Source: Typha latifolia (lineage: Eukaryota > Streptophyta > Magnoliopsida > Poales > Typhaceae). Taken from it: a stretch of DNA of 64,000 nucleotides. Location: assembly GCA_019914945.1 (NCBI GenBank), contig CM034103.1, forward strand, positions 1-64,000, given 5' to 3'. Shown one piece after another: positions 35,937 through 47,697 of the stretch. How positions within the stretch are numbered: the stretch's first letter is position 1; each line of letters starts with the position of its first letter. Both the position numbers and the translations under genes were made by a program. The notes below the pieces were generated by a model. That model was given only the letters and a program-made list of their open reading frames with translations, searched no databases and was not told where the DNA came from.

Positions 35937-38900
35937 TCCGGGATATCTGGAGGAAGGAACCTCATGAGGAAGCTGGAGAGTGACCAGATGCAGATGACTC
36001 CAAGGATTTGCAGCACAGTCAATAGAGTACCCAAGGAGTTGGTTATAGCTAAGGTCTGTGATGTAGTCTCAGCTCCTCTAACTGAAAAGGTGAGCGCTGT
36101 CACCAACTGTGCTGCTCTATTCAACTGATGCAGTCTATATACCTAAAAGAAACAAATAAGGGAAAGGCACATTATACTAACACCGGAACACTGTTGGGAC
36201 ATCATACAGATAGATACAATAGAAAGCAATCACTTAGGAATTCCTTATTACGCAGGAACCATAATAAAATCACAATTACTCTGTAGCAGGAATTCAGAAA
36301 GTGTAAATTTGGAGAAGAGTAATGCTAATCCGTGTCCAGCAGATGATAAAAGCTAACCTGTGTCCATGTAATTGAAATCAACAATGCGCATACATTTGTA
36401 TGGGCACTGATGTGTAGGGAAGTATGCAATATTTAAACAAAAAAAAAAGGCCCTACTATTAGATCTTGGGTATAAAAGCAACCTACCTGATGATGTCACA
36501 AGGCTATCTTGGGCACAAAAGCAACCAATTTATCGATGTCATAAGGCTAAGGACATCTTGCCCTCCCAAGACTCCACATAGGCAGGAACCTCATGCAATT
36601 ATGTTCTTTTATCCATCAATTGCTCATAGGTCAACCTCTATAAAATGGAAATTGTCGACCAGGTCATACTAGTTTTTGATCACTTTCTTGTTCAACTTAT
36701 TGCTTCTCTTCTATCCCATTATGTTTCTTCCTCCTTTTCATTTTGCAACTTTACTCACTATGATCAAAATCAGTTACAGAACTCATAAGTTATAACCAAG
36801 GTTCGAAAAATTGGGATCGGCCTTCCGAAAAAAACGATACGATCGGCTAGATTGATCGTATCGGTTGTTTGGATCAGATCGGACTTTTTAATTACATAAA
36901 ATTGTAAATATTATTTAAAAATATAGAAATTTTTTAAAAATTTAGAAAAAAGTTTACCAAAAATAAGAAAAGAAAAAAGAAAAACTATGGTGCAATAAAA
37001 ATTGAAAAAAAGAAGAGATTAGAAAGAACGTGAGTGGAAGAAAATTAAAAAAAAACCATGATGCAGTAAAGAAGAAAAAGAAAAAGAAGAAGAAGAAAAG
37101 AGAAGAAAGGGAGAGAGTGGAAGAAATGAAAAATATGAGAGAAATAAAAAAATTATATACCGGAGTTTGTCGGAGTTCACCAGAGTTCATCAGAGTTCAC
37201 TGGAGCTAGATCTCTCCGTAAGAGAAACAATAATTATATGTAAGGAGAGAAAAAAAGAGTAAAAGAAAGAAAAAGAGCAAGAAAGAGTGAAAAGAAAGAG
37301 TGAAAGAGAGAAAGAGTTCGGATTGGGCCTAGATCGGGATCGGCCGATACGGCAAACCATGGTTATAACCTCTCATTGAAAATGTCTGTACAGCTTCACC
37401 AAGTTTAACACAAAAAAAATGACATCAAAACGAACGACCAATATCCACTAAACATTTTAACCTATACCAAAGAAGCAGCAATCAGCAACTGACATTCAGT
37501 TAGATCAAGTAGAATATTCATATAAAAGACCAACTTAAAAATGGTTTACCTGAAAGACAACAGGAATAATTGGCCAAGCAGGTGTCTTCTGATAACGTGC
37601 ATACTGCTCAAAGGCAAACTGTACAACAAGTCCTACAAGATAAGGTGCAAGAGTAGCTGAAGCTGCTGGACCAGTCCATGGCCAAACCATGCCCATTGTT
37701 AGAAGAGGAATTATTAGGCTCAGTACCAAGGTTGCAACAGAAGATATACGGAAACCAAGATTTGTTTTTCTCCAGATATGATTCTTAGAAGCTACTTGCA
37801 GTGAAGGTCTCCAGGCAAGATGAACAAGCAGAACAAAAATCGCAACTCCACCATAAAAAAGAGCTTCAGTAAAGAAGAGTATGAGGAAATCTGCAAGCCA
37901 GATATGCATGAGCACAGCATGTTAACTTCATCCTTCAACCATAAAAAGAATGAAAGCCTCTGTCTTCAGAAGATCCAACAAGTAAAGTTGAACTAAAAAT
38001 GTATGCTTACAAGATACCTGTGCATATCGTGGGTTAGCAGGATCAAACACAAAAACAAGCTTAAAACTTTCTTTTATTTGTTTCAATGAAACAGGGCCTT
38101 GGCCTTTTGTCCAAAACAAAAAACTTTATTGCTGTCTATTGACACACAATTGAGTCCCAGCACATGATATGCACAGGTGACAGAGCAAAGAGTATCGGCA
38201 ATACTGCATCAGATATGGAGGCATTTGAACAATGTCAAGTATTTTGAAGGCATTATGTACATTGTCTACTCATTACCTAACAATTTAAACTTTTAAATTT
38301 GGTTATCCAGCACTATATCAGAGCCAGTATTTTTAGTGTATACAGCGCACACACAAAGGGCAATGATCCGTATTGCTGGTCAATTACCTAATAGCTTAAA
38401 CTTTGCTGCCAATTGGTTATCTGACTAAGTAATCAAATCAACATGAAAATGAAATGATTTTCTTTTCCACTACAGTGCAATGTAAAAAAATCAATACACA
38501 AGAAATAAAAAAAGGATGAAATAGGTGTGTACTGATGGAAAGGAAAAGAAGAGAATAATACCACTAATCAAAATATGGAACAGCGATATACCTGTTAATA
38601 GAGAGTCCTCAAGTATGATAGAAAGTAATTTTCGCAGGTAAAGAGATGGAAGAACCAGAAACGCGACCAGGATGGTTGGACCTATTAACCAGACAACTCT
38701 AGGTGCTTCCTTTATGTCATTGGATCCACTAACAATATTTCTTCTTTGGTCCGGGATATTGTAAAATGAGATAAAACCAGGTTTCCCTTGATTTCTCTCA
38801 GTAAGAATAGAGGAACTGCAATCCAAAGAGTAACTTTCGACAGAAACCTGAAACTTTTCTGACTCTGAAGTAATTGAATCAAGCTCAGTGAATGATGTCT

Positions 38901-39397
38901 CGCCTTCAGAACTAGCAAATGTGGCCGATCGCTTAAAGACAGAACCTTCCTTTGGTTTACTGGATATTTGCACAATTTGGCCTGCTATACCATGATAGAC
39001 TGAGCATAACAATAGTCACTAGAGAAGATATTACAGATGAAACACATCCCTAACATCCTACAGAAGAGTTAAAAAAGGATACCTGTAATGCCAGCAAGGT
39101 GATGCATTTCATCTCTTCGTCCAGCAAAATTATTCCATGAGCTTGATGTCAACTGCAAGATACTAATGTTACCATTTACTGAGATAATTACATATCAAGG
39201 TTGAACTACTGCAAGAACCATATGATTTTATTATCACATATCTACAATTGGACACTACCAAGGACTCAATCTAAGCAGACCAAAGAGAAGGAAGAAGAAG
39301 AAGCAATTGATGCCTTGAAATTCCTACGAAGAGAGAAACAAGAGACGGAAGGCCATGCGGAGGAGGAGGAGGAAGCCGCTACCGATGAAACAGCCAT
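35930..39397 (-). CDS. Plant-specific multi-pass membrane protein, probable plastid targeting
   Basis: Function unknown. Favoured exons: 39397-39281, 39152-39083, 38999-38592, 37890-37550, 36142-35930, joining in phase to 382 residues. The start MAVSSVAASSSSSAWPSVSC is serine-rich with arginines following and few acidic residues, as in a chloroplast transit peptide. A polar middle region is followed by about five membrane spans: VWLIGPTILVAFLVLPSLYL, LILFFTEALFYGGVAIFVLL, SVATLVLSLIIPLLTMGMVW, PYLVGLVVQFAFEQ and a C-terminal LLTVLQILGVICIWSLSSFL. The first donor (TTG|GTCTGC) is weak, so that boundary is the least certain. An optional exon at about 38105-38017 can also be joined in phase (see findings). 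The large last intron contains a TIR element. It resembles an uncharacterised plant family I recall but cannot name. Confidence 0.75.
36789..37369. mobile_element. TIR-flanked non-autonomous element in an intron
   Basis: The left end GTTATAACCAAGGTT (36789-36803) matches the inverse of the right end (37355-37369) at 14 of 15 positions. Both ends carry GGGATCGGCC/CGATAC words, and the interior has purine-rich AAAGAGAAA sequence and a short 12-bp tandem repeat (GAGTTCACC variants near 37165-37205). No transposase. It is probably a MITE-like element inserted in the last intron of the membrane-protein gene. I did not find a certain target-site duplication. Confidence 0.6.
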
Positions 39398-39507
39398 TTA
39401 ATTATTCTTTGTTATCACAGCAGCAGGCCCTTTTTGCTATTTAGCCGATCAAAACCTTTATTTATTTCTTTCGAGGAAAGAAGCCGATCTTAGCTTGGAG
39501 TGAGGGG

Positions 39508-39538
39508 TCGAGAGAGAGAGAGAGAGAGAGAGAGAGAC
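39508..39538. repeat. (GA)n microsatellite upstream of the membrane-protein gene
   Basis: About fourteen GA units lie 110-140 bp upstream of the ATG at 39397. GA runs of this kind are common in plant promoters and 5' leaders and may bind GAGA-binding (BBR/BPC) factors; that role is inferred. Confidence 0.85.
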
Positions 39539-39979
39539 CAATGACCATGAGCGGAACTCCGCCGACCAAGCGGAGCTCTGATATTAACGATAGGGATGAT
39601 GCAGTACGGACTCATTTGGCCCCCTTGGCAACAAAGCAGATAATATGAGAGGCATCAATTTTATTTTTATTTTTTTCTCTCTTTTCTTTATGTATTACGA
39701 TTATTTTCGTACAAACAATATTACTTATACAACAATAAATTAATGAGGCAGCACATAAACCATAAAGATCATGATTTTTTAATTAGAAGCGTGAAATGTT
39801 AAGAGTCGGTCAACCCTAGGTAATCCTAGATTGCTATTTTTTATTTATTTATAATATACGTATACAACAACTACAAAATATTCCATTCCATATGTCCACA
39901 AATCCAAATCCAAATCCGATTCCCAACTTAAATAGATAAATACAGAAATTAAAAGCAGAAGCGAATCAGAGGGAAACAT

Positions 39980-40160
39980 ATCTTGGTATCCTGGCTACGA
40001 TCGCAAGATCAAAATGCAGGAGCCGATTTTCGCACAGATATCTTCTGCTTGGGAGAGGAAGACAGTCGGCGCAAGGATCAAAGGCGGCGACAGTGGACAA
40101 ATTCCTCCTATTCGAAAGATGCGTATGGAAACAACAATGGAGATTCTAGTAATTCACCGG
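39980..40160 (+). other. Candidate 5' exon of an unrecognised plus-strand transcript
   Basis: About 0.6 kb from, and divergent to, the membrane-protein gene is a more GC-balanced stretch with an ATG frame beginning MQEPIFAQISSAWERKTVG, open for about 49 codons. A GTAATT donor follows at 40160, and then a long T run. A second frame (MVSWLRSQDQNAG) is also open. No downstream exon was recognised in the next 1.5 kb, so it may be a non-coding transcript or a gene remnant. Confidence 0.25.
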
Positions 40161-41450
40161 TAATTTTCTTTTTTTTTTTTTTTTTTTTGTTTTTTTGTTT
40201 TGCGTTAGTAGCGATCTTTGTTTACTGCTTTCTTATGTATATCAAAGAGTTTGATCCAATGTCTGCAATAAATATTCTTCGTTTAAAGATTGAAGACTTG
40301 CCAATTACTCAGTTAGTTAAAAATAAAGGATTCATTTTATATTTTCTACATAGTTTTTCCGAGTTCTAAACTCAGTGGCATTGATATAATTCAATTCTCG
40401 ATAATGTTCTCACTATGTCTCAGCGATTTATTGCTGCTCCTCAATTATTCTCTCAACCTTATACTCAGCGGTGTGTCACTAAAATTAAAGTTCTTGAAAT
40501 TGCCTTTTCAAGATTGTTGTGATAAAAGGATGTATGAATACTTTCTGAGTTCTGATAGTAAACTCAAAAACTGAGCCATCAATCTATAGATGCCAACTGA
40601 TTGTGTTTTACCATTTGATAACTAAGCTTTGTATCGAATCTTATACTTTTGAGTTGCCTGAATATTAAGTTAGGAAGATGCCATCTTTAAATTCCTGAAA
40701 GTGGTGACTTATTGTTTGTATTCTTTTCTACTACTAGTTGTAGATTCTTGGACCAGTGTCTTGCCAGTAATTTCCACTTTGTCAAAAGTTTTCATGATTT
40801 TCTAGATTATTCTTTTGTTTACACTTCCATTTACACCATTAGCTTTCTGTAGCGGGGTGATGAGTTCGGCATGTTCTAAATTATGCTGCTTTAAATAATA
40901 GGGAATGTTCCAATTCGTTATATTTGTCCTGTTTATCCTACTGTTGAAGTAAAAAGGTCTCTTTACATGTCTAAGGTGAAGATGAAACTTTCATTTTATA
41001 TATTCCAACTGTCTTTTTATTCCATTTGATAGTGCCTTTGCAATTCATGCCTAAGCAAGCAATATAAGACACTTTGGAAAGTTATCATCTCTGTCTTCCT
41101 GGATCTTGTAATTTGTCATCGTTACCATGTTTTTATACTTGTTTTATAGCTCTTGTGTTACCTTGCTATACTTTATTAAAGTTGAATATACCACCATCTA
41201 TTTGCTTTTGCTTATTGTTGTAAGTCACATTTTTCGAGATTTCTCATGTACTAGTACTTTAATGCTGCATGATGCTTGACAAAAAAATAATAATAATAAG
41301 ACTGTTTTTGTGGCATGTTATAGCCCATGCACTAGCTTATCATCTTTGATGATATTTATCATTAGCCTATGAATTGGTTCTTTCTTGGAAATCTTCTATA
41401 TGTTTAGTGATACAGTTTTACTTATGTTGAGCTCAATAAGGGATTCTATC
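40161..41450. other. AT-rich stretch with no recognised gene
   Basis: It begins with an interrupted T tract (about 40166-40200). The rest is T-rich on the plus strand, like intron or untranslated DNA, and has no conserved frame. Confidence 0.5.
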
Positions 41451-41451
41451 C

Positions 41452-41590
41452 TAGGTTGGTTAAGCTTGACTGGTCATTCCCAGGTAGTCATGAGTTTAAG
41501 CTGTGAAGTAGCCTCCTTGGTGATGGGGATAAGGCCTGCTTAGGTCTTATCCTCCTCTGACCTTGCCTCATGCACTGGGTAACCTTTCTT
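41452..41590 (+). mobile_element. Decayed Au-like SINE
   Basis: The block contains GTAGCCTCCTTGGTGATGGG, then ATAAGGCCTGC, a CCTCCTCTGACCTTGCCTC stretch and TGCACTGGGTAACC. The order matches the 3' half of the plant Au SINE family (GTAGCCTC, GGTAAGGCTGCGTAC, GACCC, GTGCACTGGGTACGCC). The tRNA-like box B upstream (GAGTTTAAGCT) is worn. The class comes from memory of the consensus. Confidence 0.55.
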
Positions 41591-42246
41591 CATTCTTATT
41601 GTTCCTGCTAAAATCTTGAGATATATTTAAGTATGTTCCACACTCACAAAAGGGAAAAGGAAAGAAAGAAAGAAAGGATGCCAACAATTGAAAGAGTAAA
41701 GAAAGAATCCTTCACTGAAATTTATTTGACCTGAAAGCAGAAGATTATAAGAAAGCACCCATACAAAAGCAGAGATCTTTGGTGATGCTTGAGCCAATTT
41801 GTGAAGCTCATGTAAGCAGTGGCTCCAGGCAACCCTACCCAAAGATTAGCAACAAAAGGTAATTATTCACTCACAGTTGGATGGATTGAAGCTCTATAGG
41901 CAAGTGTTCAAGCATATTGATCTCATAATTATCCAACCCGGTATCCTATACAAAGACATTGGAACTTGTAGAAGCACTATATAGTAAGTAGAAAGTCCTG
42001 GTACGCCCTCAGCCCATATTTATATCTCTTTTTCTTGATAGATAGTGGCTGCAGGTTCAGAACATACATCTTAGCAGTACAACAGACAAATACACAGTCA
42101 CTCTTATTCTCTTCAAAACATAGAAACAGACATAAATACATAATCACTCTGATTCTCTCTATACCCCCCATGTAGAGAACTGTAAATCCTTCCATAGTTC
42201 TTGAGCTGGTATCAGTGGAAGCAAACTCTGAAACAATTCATAAGGA

Positions 42247-43941
42247 TCAAACCTGCAGTGGTGGTGTTGCGTCCACCGGAAAAGTGTGCTTGGAGTGACT
42301 AGAGCCACCTGTTCTGCCCCCTTCTCTCACGCTGTTGTCGGCGAATCTCAAGCTTGCCGCGTGGAAGCCCTTCCCCTGTTCATGGTGGCTCCATTCTGCT
42401 TTGTAGTAATCCTCTGCTGTGGCACCTGGGCGAGGTCCGGTAAAACTCCCACCCCACTGGGGGAAGTGAATGAGAAAGACGGGGAGGGTGCAGCACAGTA
42501 TCATGATGCCCATGTAGGTGATCCCTGTCTCGGTTGCGTATCGGGAACCACTGAAGAAGATGACCTGAGTTAGCACTGCACCCACATTCCCCCCTCCTCC
42601 TGTCATGCCAGAGATAATTCCCAGAGACCTGCAAAAGTTCATGCCGTTCATCAACACAAAAGAACAATAAACCAAGTTGGATTGGTTTTTTTTTCACTTT
42701 TTTTTACTTCCTGCTTTGTTTGGGTATCAATTGTTTCAAAAAGAAAAAGAGGGGTCACTGCAAATGCGTAAATATTACCTTCGGGAGATGAAGGGGACGA
42801 CGCCGAAGGTGAGGCCGCAGGCGGCCTGGACGAAGACCGAGAAGAGGATCATGACGACGATGGACCCAGTGAGGGATCCCATCTTTCCGAGGAGGATGCA
42901 GAACACTCCTCCCAAGCTCTGCACCACCCAAAGTCCCCACAGCCTCCCCCTCATGCCGAACCTATCCGACAGCCAGTCGGAGAGCAACCCACCACCGGGC
43001 CTCGTCACGATATTCGCCATACCGAAGCTGGCGGCGATGAACCCTGCGGTGCGCAGGTTGACGCTGAACCGGTCATAAAAGTACTGGGCGATGATGTTGT
43101 CGATGGTCAGCTCCACCCCGAAGCAATACCCATATGTCAAGGCTAAAATCCACCCCCTGTAGTTGGTGACAGCATGGTAGACCACCTTGCCGAAGCTATC
43201 CTTGGCCTTGTCTCCGGCCTTCTCGAGTTTCCGGTAGTTGCCGTCTGGCATGTCCTGGCCGAAGGCGAGGATTGCGATTGCGGAGAAGGTCTGCATGAGG
43301 CCGGGGATGAAGAAGGCAATTCGCCAGGCTGTGTAGTCGGTGCTGCCAATCTTGTGGATGACGTCGAAGACGAGGGGCATGATGAGCTGCGTGGCACCAC
43401 CGCCCAGATTCCCCCAGCCACCAGCCACGCCGTTGGCGAGCCCCACCTTAGGAGAGGAGAACATGGAGCTCATCCAGAACTGCGTAGAAACGAAGGAGGC
43501 GAGGGAGAAGCCGGTGAAGAAGCGGACGAGCAGGAAGGAGGAGGCTGAGTGAATGACGGATGTGTAGTAGACGGCCGGGGTGGTGAGGAGGATGAGCGAA
43601 GCGGAGGCGAGTCGTGGGCCGACAAGGTCGCAGGCCGTGCCCATGGCCAGACGGGCGAACACAGCTCCCGAAACGGAGGCTACGCCCGCATTGCCGATGT
43701 CGGTGGCGGTGAGACCAAGGTTGTCGCGAATCAGCGGGAGGAGGGGCGGCGCCGCAAAGGAGGAAACGAAGCAGGAGAAGAAGGAGAACCAGGAGAGGTG
43801 GAAGGCCTCCATGTGGGGCTTCGCCCACGAGAAGATCCAGAACTCGGTGGCCTTGTGGTCCGAGTCCACCGGGATCTTGAATTGCGTCGTCGATTCCATC
43901 TCAAGAGTTGAAGAAGATCTCTTTGGTTCCTCCTCCCCCAT
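42247..43941 (-). CDS. NRT2: High-affinity nitrate transporter NRT2 (NRT2.3/NRT2.5-like)
   Basis: Major-facilitator nitrate/proton symporter of the plasma membrane; NRT2 proteins normally need the small partner NAR2 (NRT3). Two exons, 43941-42779 and 42628-42247, joined in phase 2 to 514 residues. The second in-frame Met (residue 15, [16 protein letters not shown]) is the other possible start. About twelve hydrophobic spans are present, with the family signature [29 protein letters not shown] in the central loop, [19 protein letters not shown], and [20 protein letters not shown] crossing the intron. The sequence is closest to the rice NRT2.3/Arabidopsis NRT2.5 clade from memory. The intron is 149 bp, and the exon is strikingly GC-rich compared with its surroundings. 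A TATA-like box lies 143 bp upstream. A broken relative faces it 7.4 kb away. Confidence 0.96.
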
Positions 43942-45739
43942 GTCTGTGTGTGTGTCCTACGAGGATACAACTCTACAAAGGTGGGGTAAGATTTAAGTTG
44001 CTGACAGAGGAAAACAAGAAAATCTAGAGAGAAAAAGATCGAGTTGGAAGTGAGAGTAAGAGATCCTCCCTCTCCCCTGCTAATATTTATAGACGGCACA
44101 GCACAGCACAGCATGGATTTGAATATGTACGATTGCTGTTGTACAATTGCTTCGATTGGAGGAGTCCAAAAGTCAGATGTTGCAGAGTGAATTTGATCGT
44201 CTGATAGGAGTAAAATAAAAAATGAAAAAAAAACAAGCATCAAGTTGATGGTTTACAGGAGGAGGAGGAATTTTTATTTTTATTTTTATTTTTACAAAAT
44301 AATAAAAAAAGAAAGAAAGAAAGATGAGGCATTGACTTTTTGTAGGATCTCTCTGCTTCATAGTTGTGAAAGGGCATCGGAAAAGATTAACAGGGGAGTA
44401 GTTTTGTCCATCTCATCTATCATGTCGCTATTGACAAAGTCGTAATCATAGGCGATTAAGTCCGGGCACTTTTGGAATCCTCAGCAGTTCCAAAGGGTGA
44501 GGGTTTTAATCAAGATTCTCTTCTTAAACAAGTGGATTTTGTCAAATACACTCCCAGTTTTACTTTTATTTGATTAATCAAAGTAAGTTAACCTACCGTG
44601 TCTTCGGTTGATAGAAATCAAGAGAAGGAAGGTGACAGTAGAGAAGATAAATTTGGTTGATTTTCTCCAGTTTTTTTATTTTTAAGTCATTCTAACAAGA
44701 TGATAGAGAGATATATAAATGGGGCTGTTTGAAAGCAGTGGTGGGAAATTAGTTTGACATATAAAGCTTTTCGCATTCCCATCAAAGTAATACATGCGAT
44801 TCCATTCACTAAAAGAGTAGACTACGCAATAGTTGATTTGCGGACGAAAATTAAAATGAAAATGAAAATGGTGAGGAATTAATGCAGCGTTGAAAGTTGG
44901 AGCTTTGGCCTTCAAACAGGACGTGTGGGCGACCCCTCAAGTTTCGAGTAACGCGGGGATTCGATTGGAAACGCCCCCACCTCCCCCCTAACTAAAATAT
45001 CAATTACTTTCCCGACCCCTAATTAGGAATGCGAGGATTCGTTTTTCTGATGCCTCTCTCTCTCTCTCACACACACACACGCATCATCTGTCCTTAGTCC
45101 GTATGATATGCAAAAGGGTAAGGGGATTTATTCTTCCTATTATTAATCTCTCTTTCTGAATTGTTTAGTGATTCTCTCCCTTGTTAGCTTAGAGAATCAA
45201 AGCGTATGTCACCATTGAATAATATAGGTGAAGCTCAACTCTTGGGAACCGCTAAATGATGAAGCTAGCAACCGTGCCGTGGGGATACGAGTGGGAAACA
45301 TCTCATAGGAAAACGTGGTTTTCCTCCTCATTAGCATTATTCTGCCTAAAAAATAACTAGTCAATGTTTGTTTGTATTGTAAATAAGGATCGATTGTGAA
45401 GATAGCGAGGAAGACAGCTCACAAGCTATTACTGTAGAAAGGTTCGACGGAACCTTTACGGTTGAGAAGAATCTCATTAAATTAACGGCGAATGAGAAAG
45501 TATATATCTGGGGATCTTAACGAATTGTAGAATTTTAAGGAAAGAGTTGCGGACCTATTATTATAAAGAATGAGATGAAGTTGTCGAGTTGAGTTCAAAT
45601 GTCTCGTCTAAGTTTCTAACCCCAAACACTCTTTGCACTTTGTGACTCAGTGCCGAGGAGGACCAAATCCATTTGCTGATCAACTTCTGACTCAGTGCAA
45701 TATAGCAACAAAAAAAAAAAAAACCATTTTGGGTGTTTA
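43942..45739. other. NRT2 upstream region and intergenic DNA
   Basis: The first several hundred bases are the NRT2 promoter. Further right the DNA is AT-rich, with a short TC/CA microsatellite near 45055-45080 and an A tract near 45710. No gene seen. Confidence 0.55.
44084..44091 (-). promoter_or_regulatory. TATA box of the NRT2 gene
   Basis: TATAAATA on the minus strand, 143 bp upstream of the first ATG of NRT2, within CTATAAATATTAG. Position and sequence fit a core promoter. Confidence 0.6.
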
Positions 45740-46425
45740 CAGAACAACAATTGGGTTATCATTTCAGGTTTAAACATCGGGTCATTGGGTCAAGGAGGGC
45801 TCAAAATCTTGACAGTGAGGCACGAATATCCGTTGCTCAATTGCCCATGGCTTCAAGCAGCTATGCTAATTCAGAAATGATTTTGATTTTTCAGAGGTCA
45901 GCTGCTACAGAAAATCAGATTTTTCTATAAGGCCGTCAGCTACCTCAAAAAGGTTGCTCATTCCAAACCAAATGCAAATCAAATGCTAGAAGGAGAAACC
46001 AGCTGGTTGTTGGACTGCTATATCGACCCTTTGCAAACTGAGGAAGAGGCTCTAAACTTTGCCTTGCTCAAAGTAAAGGAGCACAATCTCTCAAACTTAC
46101 ACCTAGAATCAGACTCCAAATTCCTCATTAATATTCTCCAAGAGAAGTCGCCCTCTTCATGAAAATGGAAGCATATTACATCTGTCATCTCTCAACTTTT
46201 ACTTGTTCTTAATGTCAGTGTGCCGATTAGCAAACTAACCTAAGAAAATAGCATAACTTTTTATCCGTATGGGCCATGGGGGCTGCCTCTATGACTTTGA
46301 TTTATTAAAGTTGTTATATAGGTTTACCGTGGGTATCTGTTGAGGTACTATTGTGCCCTTACAGAGTAATATAATTATCTTTATTTACCCCCACAAAAGA
46401 AAAAAGAAAAAAAGAAGAAGAAGAA
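45740..46425 (+). mobile_element. LINE 3' end with RNase H-like remnant and A-rich tail
   Basis: The plus strand encodes EEEALNFALLKVKEHNLSNL then HLESDSKFLINILQEKSPSS, the central part of the RNase H-like (RVT_3) domain that ends plant LINE polyproteins, including the conserved ESDS. A stop follows, then WKHITSVISQLL-like sequence, and an A-rich tail (46396-46425) ends the element. Upstream stops show it is dead and 5'-truncated. Confidence 0.65.
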
Positions 46426-47065
46426 ATTTTGTCTAGAAACCGGAAACAGGGGAGAAGAAGCCTAGCCCATATCAGGCCCGGCCATGATGGGTTGGTTGGG
46501 TCTGCACCTGAAGCAAGTTACTGGGCCGGGATGGGTAGCTTTTTAAGGTGGAATGGGCATTGTGTGTGAGTTTAGGCTCCGCACTGAGGATGAGGAAATA
46601 CTAGTGAAGGAAAAGGAAATTAAAGAAAACGAAAATGGAATTGAATCCAAGAATTGGTTTCCCCAGCAGCTGCAATTGCATGCATCTTCCACTTTTCCCA
46701 CTGACTCTTGCGCCACGGCCACGCTCTCACACTCCTGTTTTGGGTTTGGCGCCATGCATCACCCAAAGCCTAAGCCTTTGCAGGTGTGTCGGTGTCTCTA
46801 AGACACTAAGGACATCTCCATCGCGTGCCCTGGGAGGAACTATCTACATTCCCTATCTCTCTTTCCTCCTCTTCTTTGTCCTTTCTTTCTTTTTCTTTTT
46901 TTTCCTCTGATTCTGTCTCCTCTTTAGGTGCTCTATAGACACGATCTCTGAATCTAATTTTGTTTGCACAATTCTTGATGATCGATGATGCTTTCATTCT
47001 CCTCTTCTACCTAGGATTAAAGTTTTAAAATAAATTCACATAACAATGATCTTAATTAAGATGCC
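46426..47065. other. Intergenic DNA between two transposon remnants
   Basis: Short open frames exist on both strands around 46.55-46.9 kb, and a T-rich run lies near 46870-46905. None resembles a known protein. Confidence 0.45.
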
Positions 47066-47070
47066 ATTGT

Positions 47071-47697
47071 TGTTGTGTTACATGACAAATGAGTGAAAGA
47101 TAACAGAAGCAATTTCAAATACCTTCAAACAAATTCAATAGGATAGTAAAATATTAAGGTAAACTAAATATTAGCAAAGCTAATATTAATACAAAATGAA
47201 AAATCTACAATCAAAATGCTAGATGTATTGTTTAATATTCAAACTAATCACAAATAAGAAATTTCAAAATATGTAAACCATATAAAGCAAAGAAAGAGAA
47301 GGAGAGAGACAAGATTTACATGATTCGACAATATGTCTATATTCACGGACGGAGCAATCTTTAATTCACTATACAAATTCAAGTACAAAGAGTTTTTTCA
47401 ATTCTAATCTTATTCAATACAATGGTTGCTCTTCTCTTTTAGGTTTTCTCTCTTGTAAAATGCCTATACAAACTCTAAAATCCAACATTTGTACTTATAG
47501 AATTGAATTACAAAGGGAAAGCTCCGTGGGGCGTTCCAACGGCTACTCGAGTGCGTTCGAACTATTGCCCGAGTACGTAGAATGCCCTTTTGCAAGCCTT
47601 GGTAAATGTGAATGTTACTCAGACGTTTGAACGCCTCATTCGAACACACTTCAAATGCCCTTCAAACGCCTTGTAGAATTGAGCCCAAAAAACAACA
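47071..47697 (-). repeat. Copia 3' LTR
   Basis: 627 bp. It aligns along most of its length with 49639-50183; shared blocks include GGTAAACTAAATATTAGCAAAG, split by small differences, and the TCCAACATTTGTA word. The purine tract GCCAAGGTAGAGAAT (47712-47698, minus strand) directly precedes it. Confidence 0.85.

Noticed and set aside
36790..36830. tRNA gene suggested by GGTTCGAAA
   Set aside because: Only a box-B-like word; it belongs to the end of a TIR element, and no cloverleaf can be drawn.
43174..43996. Plus-strand open frames over the NRT2 gene
   Set aside because: They are antisense to a GC-rich, clearly conserved transporter exon; such frames arise from codon bias.
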